Source: an uncultured Clostridia bacterium (GTDB taxonomy: Bacteria > Bacillota > Clostridia > Oscillospirales > Ruminococcaceae). Taken from it: a DNA stretch of 64,000 bases. Under the pieces are notes generated by a model. That model worked only from the letters and a program-made list of their open reading frames with translations. It was not told the origin of the DNA and ran no database searches. The DNA lies in assembly GCA_947168885.1 (NCBI GenBank), contig CAMVNQ010000001.1, positions 496,001-560,000 of the forward strand, read 5' to 3'. Shown here one piece after another: positions 46,943-53,808 of the stretch (positions are counted from its first letter, which is position 1; every line of letters starts with the position of its first letter). A program made the position numbers and the translations under genes.

Positions 46943-46996
46943 AAACTATTACAAACAAATAGACATATCTAAATGTATTTATAGGAGGGACAGACA

Positions 46997-47437
46997 ATGG
47001 ATAATGTATCAAAGGCAGTAGAACTTTTCGAACATCGGTTTATGTGTTCGCAGGCTGTATTTGCAGCATTTGCTGAACAGTTCGGCATCACTGAAAAGCA
47101 GGCATTACAGATCGGCGCTTGCTTCGGTGGGGGAATGAGCAAGGCGGAGGTTTGCGGTGCTTGTACCGGTGCGCTCATGGTACTTGGAATGAAGTACGGG
47201 CAATTTGATGTGAACGATCTTGAAAGTCGTTCAGCGGAAAGTGCTAAGGCTTCAGAGTTTCTTGAGGAGTTCAAAAAGCGCAAAGGTTCGTATATCTGCC
47301 GTGAAATACTCGGATGTGATATATCTACCGATGAAGGCAAAAGCTACGCAAGGTCAAATGGTCTGTACGGAAAGTATTGTACCGAAATGGTAAGGACTGC
47401 AGCAGAGATCGTAGCCGGAATGCTCGGAGAGGATTAA
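46997..47437 (+). CDS. C-GCAxxG-C-C family redox protein
   Basis: 146 residues. The family cysteines are visible: FMCSQAVFAAF, IGACFGGGMSKAEVCGACTGALMVLGM, and ICREILGCDIST and the late YGKYCTEMV. Members are putative iron-sulfur or thiol redox proteins, often linked to metal or selenium metabolism. GGAGG precedes the ATG. It is in the arsR-like operon between regulator and permease; a redox role in metalloid handling is inference. Confidence 0.8.
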   Translation: MDNVSKAVELFEHRFMCSQAVFAAFAEQFGITEKQALQIGACFGGGMSKAEVCGACTGALMVLGMKYGQFDVNDLESRSAESAKASEFLEEFKKRKGSYICREILGCDISTDEGKSYARSNGLYGKYCTEMVRTAAEIVAGMLGED

Positions 47438-47446
47438 TAAAAAATG

Positions 47447-47535
47447 AAGCCGTATTTTGAAGGTTTCTTTTATCGCCGCTTCCTTGCGGCGGTCTGGAAA
47501 CCTCCTTTACTACGTTCTGTAGTTAGATACGGCTT
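47447..47535 (+). other. Branched structure with AAGCCGTAT arms (second of two)
   Basis: AAGCCGTAT (47447-47455) pairs with ATACGGCTT (47527-47535). Inside are GGTTTC/GAAACC enclosing CCGC-TTCCTT-GCGG, and ACTAC-GTTCT-GTAGT. It lies between the redox protein and permease genes. Confidence 0.55.
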
Positions 47536-47587
47536 TAATAAAGGCTGAAATATAGATATATTTCAATATGTAAATAGGAGCATTGTT

Positions 47588-48589
47588 ATGGAGATATGGG
47601 ATTTTATTCAAGACGAAATACTCGGTATAAAGTGGCTGAACAGACTTATCGGGTCATTTCTGAACGCCTGCGGTCTTGATACCGAGGACAAGATCGGCGG
47701 AAGTATTCAGTTTTTCATCTATGATATAATAAAGATAATGTTGCTGCTCGGAGTTCTGATATTTATTATATCGTACATTCAGAGCTTTTTTCCGCCGGAA
47801 CGGACAAAGAAGATACTCGGACGGTTTCATGGGATCGGAGCAAATTGCATAGCCGCGCTTCTCGGAACTGTGACACCGTTCTGCTCATGCTCGTCAATAC
47901 CGTTGTTTATCGGATTTACAAGCGCAGGGTTACCGCTTGGAGTAACATTCTCGTTTCTTATTTCATCGCCAATGGTGGATTTAGGCTCACTTGTGCTGCT
48001 TATGAGCATATTCGGGTGGAAGGTCGCTGCTGTCTATGTGCTTGCAGGACTTATCATTGCAGTCATCGGCGGCACGGTCATTGAGAAACTGCACCTGGAA
48101 AACGAAGTCGAGGACTTTATCCGCAGCGGGAAAACTAAGGACATACCGCAAGCCGAGCTTACCGTAAAGGACAGACTTAAAGATTCATGGGAGCAGGTGT
48201 GTTCAACCGCAAAGAAAGTGTTTCCGTATGTTGTCGTTGGTGTCGGGATAGGTGCATTTATCCATAATTGGATACCCGAGGAATGGATCGTGTCTGTTCT
48301 CGGATCGGATAACCCGTTCGGTGTCATTATCGCCGCAATATGCGGTATTCCGATGTATGCGGACATATTCGGCTGTATTCCGATAGTAGAGGCGCTGCTT
48401 GCAAAGGGCGCACAGTTCGGAGTAGTGCTTGCGTTTATGATGGGTGTTATCACTCTGTCGCTGCCGTCAATGATAATGCTGAAAAAAGCGATAAAGGCGA
48501 AGCTGCTCGGAATATTTATTGCAATATGTACGATCGGAATTATCCTTGTCGGATATTTATTCAATATAATTCAATCATTTATACTTTAA
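47588..48589 (+). CDS. Eight-helix permease (YraQ/DUF318, ArsP-like family)
   Basis: 333 residues, about eight membrane helices. The conserved cysteine motif TVTPFCSCSSIPLFIGFTSAGLP in the first repeat and GIPMYADIFGCIPIVEALLAKG in the second identify the permease family that includes ArsP organoarsenical exporters. Together with the ArsR-like regulator and thiol proteins it points to export of a thiol-reactive metalloid species. Start 47588 with TAGGAG upstream. The small thioredoxin-like gene follows after 16 bases. Confidence 0.85.
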   Translation: MEIWDFIQDEILGIKWLNRLIGSFLNACGLDTEDKIGGSIQFFIYDIIKIMLLLGVLIFIISYIQSFFPPERTKKILGRFHGIGANCIAALLGTVTPFCSCSSIPLFIGFTSAGLPLGVTFSFLISSPMVDLGSLVLLMSIFGWKVAAVYVLAGLIIAVIGGTVIEKLHLENEVEDFIRSGKTKDIPQAELTVKDRLKDSWEQVCSTAKKVFPYVVVGVGIGAFIHNWIPEEWIVSVLGSDNPFGVIIAAICGIPMYADIFGCIPIVEALLAKGAQFGVVLAFMMGVITLSLPSMIMLKKAIKAKLLGIFIAICTIGIILVGYLFNIIQSFIL

Positions 48590-48605
48590 AAGGAGGACAA
48601 ATACT

Positions 48606-48843
48606 ATGTCTAAAACAAACATCAAGGTTCTCGGCTCCGGCTGTAAGTCGTGTCATCAGCTTTATGACAATGCAAAGCAGGCTGCGGCATTATCTGACGC
48701 GGATGTGGAGTACATCACCGATCTGCAGAAGATCATGGAGTACGGTGTTATGTCAATGCCCGCGCTTTATTGTGAACGAGAAGGTCGTATCTATGGGAAA
48801 GGTGCTGAAACCGGCGGATATTGCGTCCCTTATTGAAGAGTAA
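48606..48843 (+). pseudogene. Thioredoxin-like small redox protein, apparent 1-base frameshift
   Basis: The first frame reads MSKTNIKVLGSGCKSCHQLYDNAKQAA... DLQKIMEYGVMSMPAL, with a CKSC active-site-like pair. At about 48765 the frame shifts: the family continuation IVNEKVVSMGKVLKPADIASLIEE is encoded in the +1 frame to 48843. A CGCTTTATTG run in place of CGCTTATTG (one extra T) would explain it. Either a real mutation, which would leave a short altered protein, or a sequence error. Such proteins accompany the ArsP-like permeases. Confidence 0.75.
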
Positions 48844-48893
48844 TGATTAAAGAAAAGGAGACTACAGTATATTTGTTGATTGGAGGAATGCTT

Positions 48894-49061
48894 ATGATTA
48901 AAGCAGTTGCGGAAAAGAAAACACCTGAGACTCCCGCGCTCGTCAAGCGTATCGGAAAGACAACCTATATCGTCAATGTCCACTTCTCCAACACGGCACG
49001 GGAGACAGTCGCGGATAAGCTGAAAAGGATCATCGCTTCGGACGATGAACTCCGCAAGTAA
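48894..49061 (+). CDS. tnpW: Transposon-encoded TnpW family protein
   Basis: 55 residues: MIKAVAEKKTPETPALVKRIGKTTYIVNVHFSNTARETVADKLKRIIASDDE. The ending YxVxVHFSxTxxETxxDKxxRxI is diagnostic of TnpW proteins from Tn4451-type elements. GGAGG lies 7 bases before ATG 48894. It marks the surroundings as a Tn4451-like mobilisable element. Confidence 0.8.
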   Translation: MIKAVAEKKTPETPALVKRIGKTTYIVNVHFSNTARETVADKLKRIIASDDELRK

Positions 49062-49065
49062 TAGT

Positions 49066-49103
49066 AATGCGGGTAACTTGTTTTAAAACAGGTTGCCCGC
49101 ATT
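49066..49103 (+). terminator. Terminator after tnpW
   Basis: AATGCGGG.AAC.TGTTTT / AAAACA.GTT.CCCGCATT stem. Confidence 0.8.
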
Positions 49104-49195
49104 ATTATGTTTGTGTATGGAGGAAATGAATGAATTATTCTACAGAATTGCGAATATCATCACTTATCATTCTGGAAACACCTTGATCTTGATAC

Positions 49196-49645
49196 TTATA
49201 CATCGATCATTTCCATGGATTTTTTACCAGTAAAACGTTCTCCCAGACGATTTGCCGATTTTTCTGTATAGAAGGAAAAATAAGATTGGTCAGATTTTTT
49301 CACGGCTCCCCATATTACACTCGGTATCCCTATAATCAGGAAGTAGAGTGGACCTAAGAATGCCGATTGAATGGTATGACCGTATTCATGTACCAAAAGT
49401 CTGTCTTGTATTTCTTCATCACTGAAATGATACTTGTCAGAATTATAAAAACGAGCTTTGGGAGGTATAAATATGAAAGCACCCAGAGAGATACCATATG
49501 GTTTTTCCCAGCAAGTCGCTATTGCTCCGTTAAAAAAACTGTGTCTGTCCTTTATACTACAGCAGAACACGATGAATCCGACAAATGTTTGTATGATACC
49601 CCATGAACATTGTAAAAGAAAATACGGTATAAATCTTAGTTTCAT
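49196..49645 (-). CDS. Membrane protein with HEYGH motif
   Basis: 149 residues (or 155 from ATG 49663). Two membrane segments (FIPYFLLQCSWGIIQTFVGFIVF near the start and a second near 105-125, LGPLYFLIIGIPSVIWGAV) surround a soluble part with LLVHEYGHTIQSAFLGP, in which HExxH-like HEYGH could bind zinc. I cannot name a family; zinc-dependent membrane proteases are one possibility. Unrelated to its neighbours and opposite in direction. Confidence 0.55.
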   Translation of the reverse strand: MKLRFIPYFLLQCSWGIIQTFVGFIVFCCSIKDRHSFFNGAIATCWEKPYGISLGAFIFIPPKARFYNSDKYHFSDEEIQDRLLVHEYGHTIQSAFLGPLYFLIIGIPSVIWGAVKKSDQSYFSFYTEKSANRLGERFTGKKSMEMIDV

Positions 49646-50188
49646 TACGATACCTCGTTTCATATATTATTTGTCAAAAGCAATCCACACATTCCGATTT
49701 ACACGAGTAAGCCGAGTGCTTACTCTTACCTAAATTATACCACATCGCCCCCGAAAATGCAATCCCATTTCCAAGAAATCCACCCTCCAAAATCACCGTC
49801 ATCATCAACAGAAATCCCATGCCCCAACTATGCAAGAGGGAGAATCGTCATGAACAAATTGTAAACTTTTCGGAAAATCATGCCCGAAACCTCAAATTTC
49901 ACGGTAGATAAGTGAAGGGTGTTTTTCGTGGACGGTCAGACAGGGCAGAAATTTGAATGTAACGATAAGCATATCGACATTCAAAATCGGCTCAGGGAGA
50001 GCCGAGGAAATAGTTTCACCAGACTGCCGCCCACCCAGCATCATAACTGCGCCGAAGCCCGGTAAAATACTCTCAGAGCCGTGCGGAACAGAGAGAAAGT
50101 CGCATAGCTCCAAACACGCAGGAGCGTGAAAAATAGCCGTAGAACGGCGAAATACAAGTGAGGGCGTGAAACGCCCGATCAATTTTCA

Positions 50189-50270
50189 CAAGCACGGTAT
50201 AAAGTATTACGATTATGGAAAATCGTAAACTTTATACGGCTTGTCAGGGGAAAATTCCCCTAAGACCCCT
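50189..50270. other. Candidate oriT of the third module
   Basis: A long imperfect inverted repeat (CAAGC..GGTATAAAGT.TTACGATT / AATCGTAA.ACTTTATAC.GCTTG, 50189-50243) is followed by hairpin AGGGGAAAATTCCCCT and AAGACCCCTG. Layout matches 26845-26899. Apart from it, the 49664-50312 gap contains short palindromes (GGCGTGAAACGCC near 50162, GAGTAAGC/GCTTACTC at 49704) and a GGTCGGC-GCCGACC hairpin (50275), with no gene. Confidence 0.6.
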
Positions 50271-50312
50271 GAGAGGTCGGCACAGCCGACCGAGATAAAG
50301 AAAGGAGACACA

Positions 50313-51065
50313 ATGTCAATATTCAAAAAGCCCGAAAAGGGTTTCCTCGCAAAGTTGTTCAAGCATAAGCAGGTCGAGGAGCTTGCGGAAGAACTTGCTC
50401 ACACTTATGCGGACGACATGCAGGCGGATATGCTGTCCGATAATCCTGAAACAGATACCGCTGAGGACACCGCTGCCGAGCCTGTTCCAATGTTGGAAGT
50501 CACGGAATCGGGCGAGGTAGATTTCACAGAACCGCCCGAAACCACCGAGGGAGAATCACCACCGCAGGACACCGAGCCGAGCGAGGTACGCAAGCACCTG
50601 ATAACATTTAGAGTGAACGACATGGAACTTGAAGCAATCAACCGCAGATATGCTGAAACATCGTTCAGAAGCAGGGGCGATTTTTGCAGATATTCAGCCC
50701 TTACAGTAATGAATGTTGAGGAAGATACCGAGGACATAAAGCAGATAGCGAGGTATATTTCATCTATCTCAGGTTCGTTCAATCAGATAGCCCACCGTGT
50801 CAATAAAGGCGGTAAGCTGTACGATGAAGATATTGCCGATATGAAAGCGAGGTTAGATATAGTTTGGCAGTTACTCGTATCCATACGATCCACACGGGAG
50901 CGTACAACGCAATTGCTTATATCTGCAACCCAGACAAAACCGCAGACGGCAAATATGTTGTTAGCAACTTGTGCGTATCTTCTCCATCTGGAGCATCAGA
51001 ACAATTCCGAAATATCCGAGAGACAGTCGGCACAGGACGGTGCAGAAATGCCGCCCAGCACATAA
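50313..51065 (+). CDS. mobC: MobC-like relaxosome protein with acidic N-terminal extension
   Basis: 250 residues. Residues 1-25 are basic (KKPEKGFLAKLFKHKQVEEL), 30-115 a long acidic low-complexity region, then the MobC core (HLITFRVNDMELEAINRRYAETSFRSRGDFCRYSALTV ... SISGSFNQIAHRVNKGGKLYDEDIADMKARLDIVWQLLVSIRSTRER). Relatives stop near this point; here the frame runs on for about 55 codons within the relaxase gene in another frame, giving a 202-base overlap. GAAAGGAG upstream. Confidence 0.8.
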   Translation: MSIFKKPEKGFLAKLFKHKQVEELAEELAHTYADDMQADMLSDNPETDTAEDTAAEPVPMLEVTESGEVDFTEPPETTEGESPPQDTEPSEVRKHLITFRVNDMELEAINRRYAETSFRSRGDFCRYSALTVMNVEEDTEDIKQIARYISSISGSFNQIAHRVNKGGKLYDEDIADMKARLDIVWQLLVSIRSTRERTTQLLISATQTKPQTANMLLATCAYLLHLEHQNNSEISERQSAQDGAEMPPST

Positions 51066-52276
51066 TACAATCATTCGCCCCCGGCGAGGTCTCTCCCGAA
51101 CGTGCTTTGCTTATCGGACAGGAGCTTGGCAAGGCTCTTTTCAACGATGAATACCAGTATGTTCTCGCCGTGCATTGCGACCATGAACATATCCATAATC
51201 ACATCATCGTGAACAACGTAAATTTCTACACGGGCAAGACCTTTGAAACCGAGCATAATCAGGGCAAAATTCCCGACAGAGCGTGGAGCAAACTTCGCAC
51301 CATTTCGGACGAGCTATGCAGAAAGCACGGACTGTCTATCATCGAGAATCCGCATCTTTCAAAGGGTAAGAGCCATTGGGAGTGGGAGCTTGACAAGCAG
51401 AATCTATCATGGAAAGAACAGCTTAAAAGAACCATTGACGAGGTTATCAAGGTCAGCGAGGACTTTGAGGATTTCCTTGCAAAGTGTGCAGATTTCGGTA
51501 TATTGGTGGACTACAATCCCGACCACAAGATCGACCTGAAATTTATGCTTGCGGAGCAAAAGAAACGCAATCCGAGGGCGAAATTCACAAGAGCGAAAAC
51601 GCTCGGTTACTTCTACGAGAGCCAGCAGATCAGAAGGCGCATCGAGAGTTACAAGTATCAAATGTCGCACCGACCGACAGCAAGAATTATCCGCACCACA
51701 GCAGAGAAATTCCAACAGTCTCAGGGCTTGACGAATCGGGCAGATAGGGAGAATATGAAGGCGGCAAGCAAGGCACTTAACGAGATGAACGCAAGCAACT
51801 CCACCCTTGAAGAATTGGAGAGTGCAGCTCACAGGGCGTTTGCTGAATTTATGGTGATGTCAACTCCGCAGATGGAATTGAGCGACCGTATCCACAAATT
51901 GGAGGAGCAAATTCCTGCAATCGAAAAGTATCATGAATTTGTGGCGTATCACAAGAAATATTCCTCTCTGGAGGGCAAGGCGAAAACCAAGTACAAGAGC
52001 GATTTTTGCTATGAACCTGACGAGTACCATAAGGCTTACAAGAAGCTGATAGAGCTATTTCCAGACGGTCATATACCGAAACTCAGCAAACTGAAAACGG
52101 AGCTTGAAAAAGCCCGAACAGATTACGAACAGCAGAGTGCGGAACGTAAAGCCCTGAAGAAAGAAGCAGACAGGCTTTCAAGTCTTGCACAGCAGAAGCG
52201 TGACAGTCAGAGGACGCTTGCCCGATATATGCAGAACGAACAAGCTGCCAAGAGAAAGAAAAGTCAGCTTGAATAA
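50864..52276 (+). CDS. MobA-type relaxase (MobP family, third module)
   Basis: 470 residues from a TTG start inside mobC. The family start MAVTRIHTIHTGAYNAIAYICNPDKT and the three-His motif AVHCDHEHIHNHIIVNNVNFYTGKTF are clear, with a helical C-terminal half (LEELESAAHRAFAEFM...). It is a diverged homologue of the relaxase at 27301. There is no separate ribosome site, so translation is probably coupled to mobC. The resolvase follows after 15 bases. Confidence 0.88.
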   Translation: MAVTRIHTIHTGAYNAIAYICNPDKTADGKYVVSNLCVSSPSGASEQFRNIRETVGTGRCRNAAQHIIQSFAPGEVSPERALLIGQELGKALFNDEYQYVLAVHCDHEHIHNHIIVNNVNFYTGKTFETEHNQGKIPDRAWSKLRTISDELCRKHGLSIIENPHLSKGKSHWEWELDKQNLSWKEQLKRTIDEVIKVSEDFEDFLAKCADFGILVDYNPDHKIDLKFMLAEQKKRNPRAKFTRAKTLGYFYESQQIRRRIESYKYQMSHRPTARIIRTTAEKFQQSQGLTNRADRENMKAASKALNEMNASNSTLEELESAAHRAFAEFMVMSTPQMELSDRIHKLEEQIPAIEKYHEFVAYHKKYSSLEGKAKTKYKSDFCYEPDEYHKAYKKLIELFPDGHIPKLSKLKTELEKARTDYEQQSAERKALKKEADRLSSLAQQKRDSQRTLARYMQNEQAAKRKKSQLE

Positions 52277-52291
52277 AGAGAGGAAGATTTT

Positions 52292-52885
52292 ATGAGTAGA
52301 ATAGGTTATATCCGTGTTTCCACGGAGCATCAGGAGACAGCGAGACAGCAGGAAATCATGTGCGACTATCAGGTTGACCGCATTTTCTCCGAGAAGATTT
52401 CGGGGGCGAACAAAGACCGCCCACAGCTCAGAGCAATGCTTGACTATGTGCGTGAGGGCGATACGCTCTATATCGAGAGTATCAGCCGTCTGGGGCGCTC
52501 CACCAAAGACTTGCTGAACATCATCGACACCCTCACCGAAGTAGGTGTTACTCTCATCAGCCATAAGGAGAATATCGACACCGGCACGCCTGCGGGCAAA
52601 TTCATGTTGACCGTGTTCGCAGCACTCTCACAGTTGGAGCGTGAGCAGCTCAAACAGCGACAGCGTGAGGGCATCGAGATTGCCAAAGCACAGGGAAAGT
52701 ACACAGGCAGAAAACCCACCCCGATTGACTGGACAAGGTTCAGTCAGCTTTATGGGGAATGGAAGTCAAAGAGCATCACAGGCAGGGACTTTATGCGGAG
52801 AATGGGCTTGTCGGCTAATACATTTTACCGCCGTGTTAGGGAGTATGAAGCGGAACACGGAATCGCAGAGCCTGTTTCTGCATGA
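52292..52885 (+). CDS. Small serine recombinase (resolvase/invertase)
   Basis: 197 residues. RIGYIRVSTEHQETARQ with catalytic Ser, then LYIESISRLGRSTKDLL and FAALSQLEREQLKQRQREGIEIAK, and a C-terminal helix-turn-helix (ITGRDFMRRMGLSANTFYRRVREYE). Full length. It is a typical resolvase for dimer resolution or DNA inversion; no obvious res or inverted site is next to it. GAGAGGAAG precedes the ATG. Confidence 0.92.
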   Translation: MSRIGYIRVSTEHQETARQQEIMCDYQVDRIFSEKISGANKDRPQLRAMLDYVREGDTLYIESISRLGRSTKDLLNIIDTLTEVGVTLISHKENIDTGTPAGKFMLTVFAALSQLEREQLKQRQREGIEIAKAQGKYTGRKPTPIDWTRFSQLYGEWKSKSITGRDFMRRMGLSANTFYRRVREYEAEHGIAEPVSA

Positions 52886-53016
52886 GCATATTGCACCGAG
52901 GATTTTTATAATATTGCTGCGCCCTGCACAATTATTACAATTACTCCGCAGGGCTGGACTCCTGTCTTGCCATGGGATATAATGTATCTACAATAAAACA
53001 CAGGAGGGATACCACT

Positions 53017-53229
53017 ATGTTAAAGATACCCGAATTGGCAATGCCGAGAACACGCAAGGTCACTACCGTCTGCAACGGCAGGCGTGAGGTCTGGACAGAC
53101 TCCGAACAGGCAAAGGCGTATTTTCTTGAACTCATGATGTCTACGGACAGCGAGGAGCGTGACCGAGCAGAGTGCGTTTTCATTCAGCTACTTCACGGAC
53201 TTGACGAGTGCAGCGATGAGGACGAATAA
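53017..53229 (+). CDS. Small conserved element protein
   Basis: 70 residues from ATG 53017 with AGGAGGG upstream: MLKIPELAMPRTRKVTTVCNG... REVWTDSEQAKAYFLELMMSTDSEERDRAECVFIQLLHGLDEC. Acidic, helical C-terminus. Similar small proteins accompany relaxase/resolvase modules on clostridial elements. No function known. Confidence 0.55.
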   Translation: MLKIPELAMPRTRKVTTVCNGRREVWTDSEQAKAYFLELMMSTDSEERDRAECVFIQLLHGLDECSDEDE

Positions 53230-53235
53230 TCAGCA

Positions 53236-53261
53236 GGGCGAGTTGTTACGGCAACTCGCCC
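53236..53261 (+). terminator. Terminator closing the third module
   Basis: GGGCGAGTTG-TTACGG-CAACTCGCCC then TTGCT. A second hairpin, AAGCCCTC/GAGGGCTT (53344-53382), lies just downstream for the opposite-strand genes. Confidence 0.8.
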
Positions 53262-53385
53262 TTGCTATGTCCTGTGACGAACGAAAATGCCCCTCAGAGC
53301 CGACTGAACTTGTGGAGCGGAAAAACTATCCACTGAAAAGGAAAAGCCCTCAAAAACGTTTGCAGGGCGTTTCCGAGGGCTTGCC

Positions 53386-53799
53386 TTATGTCTTCTGTAA
53401 AATATCAAACACCTGATTCTTCTCAAAATCGCAGATGATCGCTTTCGGCAGAAGCTCCCTGCACTTTGCTTCATCTGCCCATACATAAGCCTGATGCTCA
53501 AAGCTGACTGTGACAGACTCGGTCGCAGTTTCGCACAGATAAACGATCAGCAGATCAGGCAGCTCGCCTTTCAGAATACTGACATAAGCGATCTTTTTTA
53601 TCTCAATATCCGTGATGCCTGTTTCCTCTTTGACCTCTCTGAACACCGCATCTTCGGGCGTTTCACCTTCCTCGATATTGCCGCCTGCGTTCTCCCATGA
53701 GTTCGCACCTGTATCGTCATTTTCACATCTCTGCACTAAAAGGAATCTATTCAGCGCCCTGTTGTAAATGATACATTTCACGATGATCTTTGCTGTCAT
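53386..53799 (-). CDS. NUDIX hydrolase
   Basis: 137 residues. The Nudix box is complete: GGNIEEGETPEDAVFREVKEETGI with the catalytic REVKEE helix. Substrates of the family are nucleoside diphosphates linked to another group; the exact one cannot be read. Ten bases after the end of the fusion gene, so probably the last gene of an operon that includes a second NUDIX gene at 56637. Confidence 0.9.
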   Translation of the reverse strand: MTAKIIVKCIIYNRALNRFLLVQRCENDDTGANSWENAGGNIEEGETPEDAVFREVKEETGITDIEIKKIAYVSILKGELPDLLIVYLCETATESVTVSFEHQAYVWADEAKCRELLPKAIICDFEKNQVFDILQKT

Positions 53800-53808
53800 T
53801 TTGTCACC

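Larger units (their letters stand above)
48894..53229. mobile_element. Third mobilisable module (Tn4451-like remnants)
   Basis: tnpW, candidate oriT (50189), mobC, relaxase, resolvase and a small element protein in one direction. It lacks a large recombinase of its own and has no defined ends. The arsR-like operon directly upstream may be its cargo. Confidence 0.5.
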
